Assembly (NCBI RefSeq): GCF_021513135.1
Contig: NZ_CP090981.1
Span: 2,628,025-2,692,024 of the forward strand
DNA length: 64,000 bases
DNA from: Vibrio sp. SS-MA-C1-2
GTDB lineage: Bacteria > Pseudomonadota > Gammaproteobacteria > Enterobacterales > Vibrionaceae
Direction of reading: 5' to 3'
Part shown: in pieces, positions 36,614 through 45,118 of the stretch
Layout of the letters: each line of letters begins with the position of its first letter
Numbering within the stretch: the stretch's first letter is position 1
Made by a program: the position numbers and the translations under genes
Notes under the pieces: generated by a model
Told to the model about the DNA's origin: nothing
What the model saw: only the letters and a program-made list of their open reading frames with translations
Databases searched by the model: none

Positions 36614-38532
36614 GACGAGTTCACTCCTCTATTTTGCTCTTTTTCTCGCTGTTGTAACATAATTTGTGCTCGAATCAACTGACTCGCATCATCAGGGATC
36701 TGTTCTAATTTTTTCATCACTGGATCGCCTTCACTCACTTGTGAAGAAGAGACTCCAACAGACGCCTGCTCTGAGCTCGTCTCCTTTTTATCACCTTTTG
36801 CACCTTTAGTTTGCTCAGGATTTTCATTTTGAGACGCCTGATTCTGCGGCTTTTTATGTTGCTCAAACTGCTTATCTTGTGATTGTTGGTTCTGCTGTTG
36901 CTTTTGCTGGTCAGATTGCTGATCTTGCGATTGCTGGCTCTGCTGTTGCTTCTGCTGATCAGACTGATTATCTTGCGATTGCTGGCTCTGCTGTTGCTTC
37001 TGCTGATCAGACTGATTATCTTGCGATTGCTGGCTCTGCTGTTGCTTCTGCTGGTCAGACTGCTTATCTTGCGATTGCTGGCTCTGCTGTTGCTTTTGCT
37101 GGTCAGACTGCTTATCTTGCGATTGCTGATCTTGTTTATTATCTTGCTCTTGGTTTTGTTTTTGATCCTGCTTCTGTTGTTGTTTATTTTTTTTCTGCTT
37201 TTGCTGTTGTAATCGTTTTTCAACTTGCTCTAAATTATGTTTAGCATCTTGATGGCGAGGATCTTGTTGAAGCACTTTTTTATACTGCTCAATCGCTTTA
37301 GGGTACTCACCTAATTGAGCGTAGCTATTAGCTAAATTATATTCAGACGTTATATCATCAGCTTGCTTTAGCGATTCCACCGCTTTTTGATATTCCCCAG
37401 CTCGATATTGGGCAATACCTCGCCAAGCAGGATCAACAAACTGCTCACTCGCTTGTTGGTAGTTATTTTGAGAAAACTGCTCATAAGCTTGAGCATCTTG
37501 ATTAACCAATAAATTGGCGGCATCAGCACCTTTAGGGAATATCATTACGGCCAGTGTAGCGACCAGTAGTCCTTTACGCATCCCCCAGAGTAAACACAAC
37601 AGAATCGGTAACATAAACCAATAGCCATTATTTTGCCGACCATCCAGTTTCTGTTTCTCTTTAGACGCTTCCATCATTAAATTATGGCTAGTTGCTGATA
37701 CCACTTGCTGAACATCTTGATTGGTCGCTTGTACTTCGACTAATGTTGCTGAGAGCTGTGAAGTAAACTGCTGCAATGCACGGCGCTGTAACTGTGAAAT
37801 CACAATCTCCCCCTGTTTACCTTTGATTAACTGGCCATTTTGATCAGGGATCGGGGCACCTTCGGTCGTCGACACCGCAAGTATTGTTAGGTGATATTCA
37901 GTTCCTGATAAAAGTTGACTGATTTTCTGTTGTTCATTACGGTTAATATTGTCAGCCACAATCACGATATCCCCTTGCGGATACCCAGCTTGTTGCAACA
38001 ATTTAATCGCCTCAACAACCCCTTCTGATGTACGTTCGCCTTTAGACGGAATTAATGATGGCGTGAGTTGAGGGATTAAGTTCTCTAATGTCGAAGTATC
38101 CGCCGTCATCGGGCTAATCATGTACCCTTCACCAGCATAGGCAACTAAACCTGTCACTCCCTCTTTCCATTCAGGTAATAGATCGAGAATTTTGAATTTT
38201 GCTTGTTGCAGGCGATTAGGTGCGATATCTTTTGCCATCATCGATTGAGATAAGCTAAGCACCACGACTCGTGCCTCTTTATTGCTATAGACAGGTTGCT
38301 CTTGTTTCTGCCAACTAGGTCCAGAGAGCGCAATTACCGCTAATAGCCAAATTATCGCAAAAAATATCCCTCCTAATTTTTGGCTATTTTTACTCTTAAC
38401 TCCAAAATGTTGTGCTAAATGAGGGGCAAATAAGCCACTCGATTTCTGTCGCGTTTTTGGCAGATAGAGTAAGCCAATTAACGGCAATAATGCTAAAAAC
38501 CATAATGGATAGAGAAAGGTAAAATCACCCAT
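36607..38532 (-). CDS. BatB/BatC-like VWA-TPR fusion protein with Gln-rich tandem repeats
   Basis: 641-residue membrane protein. It has two N-terminal helices (about 7-26 and 55-75), a VWA domain (about 87-280), a third membrane region (about 300-340), two to three TPR units (about 360-435), then a long Gln/Lys/Ser/Asp-rich region (about 440-590) and a short charged end. The VWA metal site is degenerate: VVVLSLSQSMMAKD has Ser where the first MIDAS Asp belongs. The low-complexity region contains about five near-identical 16-residue units (48 bp each). The architecture fuses BatB and BatC. It overlaps both neighbours by 7-8 bp. Confidence 0.87.
   Translation of the reverse strand: MGDFTFLYPLWFLALLPLIGLLYLPKTRQKSSGLFAPHLAQHFGVKSKNSQKLGGIFFAIIWLLAVIALSGPSWQKQEQPVYSNKEARVVVLSLSQSMMAKDIAPNRLQQAKFKILDLLPEWKEGVTGLVAYAGEGYMISPMTADTSTLENLIPQLTPSLIPSKGERTSEGVVEAIKLLQQAGYPQGDIVIVADNINRNEQQKISQLLSGTEYHLTILAVSTTEGAPIPDQNGQLIKGKQGEIVISQLQRRALQQFTSQLSATLVEVQATNQDVQQVVSATSHNLMMEASKEKQKLDGRQNNGYWFMLPILLCLLWGMRKGLLVATLAVMIFPKGADAANLLVNQDAQAYEQFSQNNYQQASEQFVDPAWRGIAQYRAGEYQKAVESLKQADDITSEYNLANSYAQLGEYPKAIEQYKKVLQQDPRHQDAKHNLEQVEKRLQQQKQKKNKQQQKQDQKQNQEQDNKQDQQSQDKQSDQQKQQQSQQSQDKQSDQQKQQQSQQSQDNQSDQQKQQQSQQSQDNQSDQQKQQQSQQSQDQQSDQQKQQQNQQSQDKQFEQHKKPQNQASQNENPEQTKGAKGDKKETSSEQASVGVSSSQVSEGDPVMKKLEQIPDDASQLIRAQIMLQQREKEQNRGVNSSW
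36872..37120 (-). repeat. Tandem 48-bp coding repeats
   Basis: About five copies of a 48-bp unit encoding D(K/N/Q)QSDQQKQQQSQQSQ. Copies differ by only a few bases, so copy-number change by slippage or recombination is likely. The repeat is in phase (16 codons), so expansion or contraction keeps the frame. Confidence 0.9.
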
Positions 38533-39493
38533 GCTTTCTCCTTAATAGAAAAATAAACAGTGACAATAACAGAGAAAAAGCCAATGGATAATTGAACCAT
38601 TCTTGTTGTGGTCGCCAAGTCTTCTCTGCATTTTTGATCGGTTGTAACTCATTAATCGCTTGGTAAATCTTAGCGAGCTGCTCAGGATCTCTCGCCCTAA
38701 AATATTGGCCACCGGTTTTATCAGCAATCGCTTGTAAAGTTTTTTCGTCTAAATCACGGGATGGATTGACGGTACGATCAAATAACAACCCTTGTTGACG
38801 CATCTCATCTGCACCAATGCCGACGGTATAAATAGTGACGCCACTTTTTGCTGCTAAATCAGCAGCCGCTAACGGATCAAGAACACCTGCGGTATTACTG
38901 CCATCACTTAACAACACAATCACTCGCTGTTTGGCATCACTGTTAATAAAGGTTTTTGTCGCGATCCCTAACCCTTCACCAATCGCGGTCTGTTGACCAA
39001 TTAAGCCGATCACCGAGCGAGAAAGTTGTTGGGAAACCGTTTGGGTATCCAGCGTTAATGGGGTTTGCAGATAAGCGTGATCGGCAAAAAGTACCAGACC
39101 TAATCGGTCACCTTCACGCTCTTTAATAAAATCAGCCAGCACCAGTTTTACTGCCGTTAAGCGATCGGTCATTTGTCCATTGGGTAGCTTCATATCCTTC
39201 ACTTGCATTGACCCAGAAAGATCGACAGCTAACATCATATCTCGATGTTCAGGACTCACTTGAATTGGGTCGCCATACCAAACGGGTCTTGCTAATGCGA
39301 TTAAAAAACTAATCCATGCCAAGGTTTTTAAGATCGGCAGCAGATAGCCCTGCTTTTTATTCGTCGTTGAGAGATGTTTAGGTAACGATGGGATATAAAT
39401 CTCAGTCGGTTGCTCTTTAGTTGGCCTAAAGTAGCGAATAATCCATGGCAAAGGTAACAATAACGCCAGCCAAGGCCAGATAAAACTAATCAT
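38525..39493 (-). CDS. BatA-like VWA-domain membrane protein
   Basis: 322-residue protein with an N-terminal helix pair (about 5-20 and 58-75), a VWA domain (about 85-285) and a C-terminal helix (about 300-316). The metal-ion site is intact: LAVDLSGSMQVKDM gives Asp-x-Ser-x-Ser, and LLSDGSNTAGV supplies the later Asp. This contrasts with the degenerate site in the next gene, so only this partner is expected to bind ligand through a metal. It overlaps neighbours on both sides by 4-8 bp within the operon. Confidence 0.9.
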   Translation of the reverse strand: MISFIWPWLALLLPLPWIIRYFRPTKEQPTEIYIPSLPKHLSTTNKKQGYLLPILKTLAWISFLIALARPVWYGDPIQVSPEHRDMMLAVDLSGSMQVKDMKLPNGQMTDRLTAVKLVLADFIKEREGDRLGLVLFADHAYLQTPLTLDTQTVSQQLSRSVIGLIGQQTAIGEGLGIATKTFINSDAKQRVIVLLSDGSNTAGVLDPLAAADLAAKSGVTIYTVGIGADEMRQQGLLFDRTVNPSRDLDEKTLQAIADKTGGQYFRARDPEQLAKIYQAINELQPIKNAEKTWRPQQEWFNYPLAFSLLLSLFIFLLRRKHG

Positions 39494-40023
39494 AATGACT
39501 CTTTCTTTTCGCGATTATCGGTAATTTTAAAATCAGCTTTTTTGATCAAAATATAAGCTTGTTGCCAGCAGATTTGAGCTTGTTGCTGACTCAATGCTTT
39601 ATCTTGATAAAGTCCTTGTAGCCAAACTGCGGAATATTCAACAAACCCGCGATCCTCCGCTTTTAATTGTTGATCAAGGTACTCAAACCAAGCATCCCCA
39701 GTTAAGCTTGCGACTTGTGATCTTGGGTAATAGCTTAAAATAGTCTGCTTGAGTACACGATTGACCATTTTTAAGTTGAAGCGGGTTTCTACACCTGGTT
39801 GATCTGCTCGATTTGGCTGGTATTTTTTCAACTCTTTTAATGCCAATTTTCGTGCACTTGTCTGTTGAGAACAGCGATAAAGCCACCAGCCAACCCCAGC
39901 TAAAATTAGCAGTATCACGAGAACGAACAACCACCCCAGCAAGCTTAGCGGCCACCAATTTGGTGCACTCTGTAGATGAATATCTGCCAGCTGTAATCCT
40001 GAGTGTTGAGGTGTATTATTCAT
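39490..40023 (-). CDS. DUF4381-family membrane protein of the bat operon
   Basis: 177-residue protein with one membrane helix at about 30-50 and a cytoplasmic helical domain with many Gln and Trp residues. Proteins of this type (DUF4381) sit between the DUF58 and VWA genes in MoxR/Bat operons of gammaproteobacteria. The function is unknown; membership of the Bat complex is inferred. It overlaps the DUF58 gene by 8 bp and the VWA gene by 4 bp. Confidence 0.8.
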   Translation of the reverse strand: MNNTPQHSGLQLADIHLQSAPNWWPLSLLGWLFVLVILLILAGVGWWLYRCSQQTSARKLALKELKKYQPNRADQPGVETRFNLKMVNRVLKQTILSYYPRSQVASLTGDAWFEYLDQQLKAEDRGFVEYSAVWLQGLYQDKALSQQQAQICWQQAYILIKKADFKITDNREKKESL

Positions 40024-41011
40024 GAATCACCTCGCTGTTTTCATTCCTCTTTTTACCAACATTGCCATTGACTAACTGGCTTAACAGCGCTTCCCCTGCT
40101 GAAATACCATGCAAAGGGATAGCTAAACGGTTAGCCAACTGTTTAAGGGCGTGATAGTGCTGCGAGAAGTGTCCAGCAAGCTGCTTTTTACTTTCAGATT
40201 TCGAGAAGTCAACCCATCCAGTATGGTGATGATCTGTCACATACTCCGATCCGCGATATTCCGTTTCCCCTTGTTCAAGAGGATCACTAATATGGACAAA
40301 TTGGATCTGGTTGTGTTGACGTAGCTTGGCAATTTTCAACTCATCTTCAACACTCCAACCATGAAAATCACTAATAATGACCACTTCACTGCCTTTGGGA
40401 CAAAGACGATCTAAGTGTCGTAAGCCTTGTGAAAAAGTCACACTCGTCATGTTGGAGGAGATATTTTGATTATCATTAGTCTGAAGTGCAATCTCAGAGA
40501 GTTGTTGATGCCCATCAATAATGCGATTTAATAGCCGTAAACTGCCTTGTTGACGCGCCGTTGGTTTACATTCTACAACTTGATTAGGGTTGACAATCAC
40601 TGCCCCGATACGATCCTTTTGAGCCACCGTTAACCAAGCGACAAGGCTAGCAAAATGGGCAGCTTGTACCGATTTCAACATCAGCTGCGAACCAAAATAC
40701 ATCGATATAGAGAAGTCGATTAACAACATCACAGGCCGCTCTCTCTCTTCAGAAAAAAGCTTGGTATGCGCTTTACCGGTTCGGGCGGTGACTCGCCAAT
40801 CAATGGAACGAATATCATCGCCCCCTTGATAAGGGCGAACCTCAGCAAAGTCCATCCCTCGCCCTTTTTGGCGACTTAAATGCTGACCATTTAACTGTGA
40901 CCAGATATTTCTTGCTGGCGGTAACCATCTAACTGACTGGTTTTTATAATTAAGTAACTCTTTAATCGTTAGATGGCACCCGTCGCTATGAGCTGGGAGT
41001 GCTAACTTCAT
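40016..41011 (-). CDS. DUF58-domain protein of the MoxR/Bat operon
   Basis: 331-residue cytoplasmic protein. The DUF58 hallmark GRGMDFAEVRPYQGGDDIRS (about residues 51-70), followed by IDWRVTARTGKAHTK, precedes a degenerate VWA-like domain beginning LLIDFSISMYFG. DUF58 proteins are found next to MoxR ATPases throughout bacteria and are proposed partners or clients of the chaperone-like ATPase. The start overlaps the moxR gene by 4 bp. Confidence 0.88.
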   Translation of the reverse strand: MKLALPAHSDGCHLTIKELLNYKNQSVRWLPPARNIWSQLNGQHLSRQKGRGMDFAEVRPYQGGDDIRSIDWRVTARTGKAHTKLFSEERERPVMLLIDFSISMYFGSQLMLKSVQAAHFASLVAWLTVAQKDRIGAVIVNPNQVVECKPTARQQGSLRLLNRIIDGHQQLSEIALQTNDNQNISSNMTSVTFSQGLRHLDRLCPKGSEVVIISDFHGWSVEDELKIAKLRQHNQIQFVHISDPLEQGETEYRGSEYVTDHHHTGWVDFSKSESKKQLAGHFSQHYHALKQLANRLAIPLHGISAGEALLSQLVNGNVGKKRNENSEVIHE

Positions 41012-41964
41012 GCGCTGGCCACCAAACTTAAGAGACGCTGAATAATGAAATCGGGGCTGATCCCCTCTGCTTGAGCTTCATAACTTAACAGTAAACGGTG
41101 ACGAAGAACCGGATAGGCAACCTGCATAACATCATCAGGGGTGACAAAATCGCGCCCCGCTAACCATGCATTGGATCTGGCACAACGATCGAGGGCTAGA
41201 GTCGCACGAGGACTCACCCCCATCTGTAACCAATTTGCTAACTGTTGCTGATATTTTTCTGGATGACGGGTTGCCATCACAATACGAATCAGATAATCCT
41301 CAACCTCTTCGGCCATGTGAATCGCAAGAACTTGCTGACGAGCGGCAAAGATATCGGCTTGAGTCACTTTAGTTTGTTTGGCGGCTAAAATACCTTGCGC
41401 TTCCCCACGATTTAAACGAAGAATATCTCGTTCATGTTTATCATCAGGATAATCAACATTGAGCTGTAATAGGAAACGGTCTAATTGCGCCTCAGGCAAC
41501 GGATAAGTCCCCTCTTGCTCAATCGGGTTCTGAGTCGCCATCACTAAAAATAACTCGGGAAGTGGATAGGTTTTACGACCTGCAGTGATCTGTTTCTCTG
41601 CCATCGCTTCTAACATTGCAGCTTGAACTTTAGCGGGTGCACGGTTAATTTCATCCGCCAACACTAACGAGTTAAAGATCGGGCCAGCTTGGAATTCAAA
41701 CGTCCCATTTTCAGGGCGAAAAATATCGGTTCCCGTTAAATCCGCAGGAAGCAGGTCAGGGGTAAATTGAATACGGTGAAATTCCCCCTCAATATTATCA
41801 GCTAACACTTTTACGGCTCGGGTTTTTGCAAGCCCCGGGGGACCTTCCACTAAAATATGCCCATCAGCCAACAGTGCAATTAAGAGTTGTTTAACTAACG
41901 CAGGTTGACCAATAACTTGAGATTCTAAATGCTGTTGTAGCTGTTGAAAGGTTGTAGCTAACAT
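41008..41964 (-). CDS. MoxR-family AAA+ ATPase
   Basis: 318-residue cytoplasmic ATPase, first gene of the six-gene Bat operon. Walker A is EGPPGLAKTRAVK (about residues 39-51), Walker B is LVLADEINRAPAKVQ, and VMATQNPIEQEGTYPLPEAQ is the conserved sensor-1 region of MoxR proteins; an AAA-lid domain completes it. MoxR proteins act as chaperones that insert cofactors or remodel VWA-containing complexes, which are encoded immediately downstream. All genes to 34790 overlap by 4-8 bp, so they are translated as one unit. Confidence 0.92.
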   Translation of the reverse strand: MLATTFQQLQQHLESQVIGQPALVKQLLIALLADGHILVEGPPGLAKTRAVKVLADNIEGEFHRIQFTPDLLPADLTGTDIFRPENGTFEFQAGPIFNSLVLADEINRAPAKVQAAMLEAMAEKQITAGRKTYPLPELFLVMATQNPIEQEGTYPLPEAQLDRFLLQLNVDYPDDKHERDILRLNRGEAQGILAAKQTKVTQADIFAARQQVLAIHMAEEVEDYLIRIVMATRHPEKYQQQLANWLQMGVSPRATLALDRCARSNAWLAGRDFVTPDDVMQVAYPVLRHRLLLSYEAQAEGISPDFIIQRLLSLVASA

Positions 41965-42341
41965 TATTTGATGATCCTTCCAGTATAAAAAGTGAACAAT
42001 ATTTTATACAAATCATGTTGAATAAAATAATACCGAGCTAAGACACGATTTTTGATTTTAAGTTCCATTCAAATAACGGTTTAATATACCTAAAATCATT
42101 GGCGTTGCTAGTAGACGGCAAGCAAGTGAGATCCCATGGATATAGATGTATTATATGATTAGGGCGAACGAGTACAGCCATTATTATAAACCTAGCCTAG
42201 CGACTTCAGGTATGAAGGGTATATACCTCTTACATTTGAGAATACGCTCAATAAGCTCTTATATAACGAGTTTCCAACTAGACGCTTTGTCCATAAATTA
42301 GAGATGATCTTTTTCTATTTAACTACTTAAATTAAAATAAA
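41965..42341. other. Divergent intergenic region between moxR and the channel gene
   Basis: 377 bp, largely occupied by repeat copy 12 (42085-42224). The remaining AT-rich flanks must hold the promoters of the bat operon (left) and the mechanosensitive-channel gene (right); none was assigned. Confidence 0.5.
42085..42224 (+). repeat. Intergenic palindromic repeat, full copy (12)
   Basis: ATACCTAAAATCATTGGCG left, GATCCCATGGATATAGATG with mirror ATGATTAGGGCGAACGAG, then a CCATTATTATAAACC variant, and CTAGCGACTTCAGGTATGAA right. Confidence 0.9.
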
Positions 42342-43700
42342 ATGCAAAATCGATTCTTTATTCCCTTACTCTGTTGTTTATTACTATTTTTTGTTATACC
42401 TAGTTTTACTCAACATGGCTTGATAAAGCACAGTTATGCTGAAAGTCGTGATAGTCATCATGGTCAAATTCTGAATATCCAGACTGAAAATAAACCCGCG
42501 AATAATATTAATACCTCAAATTCACCTAACCGTTCTGAAACTCAATACCTCGAATATCAACAGATCAGTGAGGAAATATCCGGATTGTCTCAACGTAATG
42601 ATGCATTTAATGGCTTAGGTCAAAATGTAATTCGTTTACAGTTGCTGAGCAAAAATAGTCAACGCAGAAAGCTTCTTCTATCATTGATCAAGAACCATCA
42701 AAAAAGAGCAAACCTCCTTTCTCAACAGGGTATAGAGATCGAAAAAGAACAGCGACAGCAGAGCCAACAACAAGCAATTAATGAAGAAGAGATAGAGGAG
42801 TTAACGTCTCAAATTAATGACCCCGCCTTACCATTAACAGAAGAAGAACGCGCTCAATTAGAGCAACAACTAAACCAGAAAGAGCTTAAAAACCAAGAAC
42901 AAAGAATAGAATTTCAACAAAAATCAATCTTAAACAGTGAACAACTGAAACAACAACAGATACACCATCAATCAGAGAATGAAAAATTACTCAGTGAAGT
43001 TAAAAAACAGATTAAATTCATCAACTCAGCCAAACAGTCATTATTAAGTTACCTAAATACAGAGGTAAAAAGCTACACTTCAATGGAACTGGAAGGAAAG
43101 TTACTCGCCTTAAAAAATATCGATGATGGCAAGATGTTCCACGCAACGCTATTACGAGATCAATGGCAAAACTATCTTTGGCTAAAAAAATTTGACATTG
43201 ATAGTCAAAAACAGATAGATACGATAGCCAGTGATATTAAACAGCGTTCAGAGCTACTTTCCGCCTTGCTAAATTATGATTTAAGGCAGAAACAGGTCTA
43301 TAAAAAACAGATTAGAACCTCAACTCAATCTGAAAAAGGTCAGTTAGAGATGTTGTTGTTGCTCACCAGCCGTAAAATTGATAACCAAACTGCCTTATTA
43401 AAATATTATGTTGCATTAGCCGATGAAATGGGAATTGAAACGACCAAATTTAAACAGCAGATTTTTGAATCAACGGGGAATCTAACCGAGGATATTTTAG
43501 ATATTCAAGTCGCTTACTCAATCATCAAAAACAGTTTAAATGATTTAATAAATTGGTTAACTATTAATGGCCCCTATTTTCTTTTTAAACTTTTTATTTT
43601 CATCTCGATTATCTGTTTAGGTAAAATAACAAGTCGACTATTTAAACGGTTAACTCAACGGGCGATCAGCTCAGAAAAGATTAATACTGTGACGGGTTAG
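42342..43700 (+). pseudogene. MscS-family mechanosensitive channel, 5' part (split by the mobile element)
   Basis: The first 449 codons of an MscS-type channel: a signal peptide (about 1-30), a long Gln-rich periplasmic coiled-coil region (about 65-230), a helical domain, and a membrane helix at about 405-425 (FLFKLFIFISIICLG), reading into KRLTQRAISSEKINT. At 43689 the reading frame enters the mobile element and ends after three foreign codons (VTG). The gating and pore part lies 5.8 kb away at 49522. Removing the element restores an ORF of about 671 codons. The truncated product lacks the pore helix and cannot form a channel. Confidence 0.93.
43678..43688 (+). repeat. Left flanking direct repeat of the GInt-type element
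   Basis: AGATTAATACT, identical to the right copy at 49511-49521. It encodes the in-frame end of the host sequence EKINT. Confidence 0.92.
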
Positions 43701-43714
43701 TGTAGCAAAAGCAT

Positions 43715-43740
43715 CTTACACGGGTAATTAAATCTGGAAA
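43715..43740 (+). promoter_or_regulatory. Left-end inverted recombination motif
   Basis: CTTACACGGGTAATTAAATCTGGAAA; its last 11 bases AAATCTGGAAA are the exact inverse of TTTCCAGATTT at 49476-49486, and the outer CTTAC.C.GGG part also matches. It is a probable recombinase-binding arm. It ends at the position expected for the -35 box of a TATACT promoter at 43757, so recombinase binding could repress the operon (inference). Confidence 0.6.
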
Positions 43741-43756
43741 ATATATATAAATCGAT

Positions 43757-43762
43757 TATACT
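43757..43762 (+). promoter_or_regulatory. Candidate -10 box of the ginABCD operon
   Basis: TATACT lies 33 bp upstream of the first recombinase ATG. The hexamer 17 bp further upstream is CTGGAA, a poor -35 that coincides with the end motif. Weak evidence beyond position. Confidence 0.4.
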
Positions 43763-43795
43763 GTATGTATGGTCAGTTATTTTTCTTGAGGATTT

Positions 43796-45118
43796 ATGGC
43801 ATTTCTAATCAAATCAAGTGACGTTTTTAAAGAGACGGATCTATCCATCAGTGGTACTCAACCTGCAATAACTTCGCTCGGTGAGAATATCGGTTCTTTA
43901 CCGACACTTTATTCTGAAAATGGCGCTTTCAATAACCAAGTAAATAGCTACTTCTTTTATCTGAAAGCTGTGAAGGCCGCGAAAGACCTTCAACCATGCG
44001 CTCAAGGTCTAAAAGACTATTATCAATTTCTCGAAGACAAAAACCTTCAATGGAATATATTCCCCCCTGTTAAACGATTGAAGCCAACGTATTTATTTCG
44101 CGCCCATTTATTAAAATTGATTAAAAAGGGAGAGTTAGCGCACTCTACAGCCAGTGTGCGTATGAATATTGTCGTTAACTACTACAAATGGTTAATGCAC
44201 GATGGTTATTTGAAAGTGAAGAATGAGAAAGAAGCGCCGTTTAAAATGGAATTTGTCTCTATCAAGCGTACAGATATGCTTGCACACACAGCCCCAACCT
44301 TTACCGTAGAAACGAGCGATTTACGGATAAAAGTACCACGCGACAGTGACAGTGGTAACATCAATCCCCTTACTCCTTTGAGCCAGCAAGATTTATCCAT
44401 ACTTCTTGAGCAACTGCCTAATGCCTCGGAAGAATTAAGGTTACAAATACTCATTTCGATTGATACAGGACTGCGTATTCAGGAAGTTGCCTCATTGACA
44501 CTCGATGCGCTAGATATTGCCAAGCCATTTGCAGAGTCAGAACATCGTTATGTCATTACTGTATCACCGCATCGAAATGGTGTTCAGACCAAATTCGGTA
44601 AAGAAAGAACGATAGAGGTATCTAAAATGCTACTGGATAAATTAGAGGCTTACCGCACCTCAAATCGACGCTTAAAGCGATTGAACAAGCTTAACGCTAA
44701 GTTAGATACGTTTGAAGAATCCACAAAGGGATTGGCTTTTGAAACGGTTGAAGCTTTAGAGTTTTGCCTTAATCACGAGCCATTATTCATTAGTGAGCAA
44801 GGAAACCCTGTATCACCCAAATCTATCGAAGCCAGATGGTCAGAGCTAAGAAAACAAATCAAGCAAATCCACCCTAGCTTTGCACATCGCTTTCATAATT
44901 TTCGTGCGACGTATGGTACATACCGACTCAGTGACTTGCTTGAGGCGGGACTGCCTGTTGTTGAGTGCATGGAACTACTCATGAGTTGGATGGGGCATAA
45001 AAACGAATCAACCACTTGGAAATACCTGCGTTACCTCAAACGAAAAGAGGCATTCAAGGTTAAGTTTGGGCTCTTAGATAGCATTATGCATGATGTATTG
45101 GAGATGGATAATGAGTAA
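43796..45118 (+). CDS. ginA: Tyrosine recombinase GinA-like (first of trio)
   Basis: Phage-integrase-family recombinase of 440 residues. The N-terminal SAM-like core-binding region is at about 60-150. The catalytic domain (about 195-420) shows the full set: Arg in DTGLRIQEVASLT, His-x-x-Arg in HRFHNFRATYGTY, the second His in SWMGHKNESTTW, and Tyr in KYLRYLKRK. It starts at ATG 43796 behind TTGAGG and overlaps the next recombinase by 8 bp. In GInt elements all three integrases and the small fourth protein are reported as needed for excision and integration. This protein should be catalytically competent. The symbol is by analogy of gene order. Confidence 0.85.
   Translation: MAFLIKSSDVFKETDLSISGTQPAITSLGENIGSLPTLYSENGAFNNQVNSYFFYLKAVKAAKDLQPCAQGLKDYYQFLEDKNLQWNIFPPVKRLKPTYLFRAHLLKLIKKGELAHSTASVRMNIVVNYYKWLMHDGYLKVKNEKEAPFKMEFVSIKRTDMLAHTAPTFTVETSDLRIKVPRDSDSGNINPLTPLSQQDLSILLEQLPNASEELRLQILISIDTGLRIQEVASLTLDALDIAKPFAESEHRYVITVSPHRNGVQTKFGKERTIEVSKMLLDKLEAYRTSNRRLKRLNKLNAKLDTFEESTKGLAFETVEALEFCLNHEPLFISEQGNPVSPKSIEARWSELRKQIKQIHPSFAHRFHNFRATYGTYRLSDLLEAGLPVVECMELLMSWMGHKNESTTWKYLRYLKRKEAFKVKFGLLDSIMHDVLEMDNE

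Noticed and set aside
36872..37120. CRISPR-like array of regularly spaced repeats
   Set aside because: The 48-bp units are contiguous with no unique spacers and encode in-frame Gln-rich protein; no cas genes are present.
36879..37244. Plus-strand ORFs of about 110-120 codons opposite the Gln-rich repeats
   Set aside because: They are reverse-complement shadows of the 48-bp coding repeat (Leu- or Ala-rich products), without ribosome sites or family similarity.
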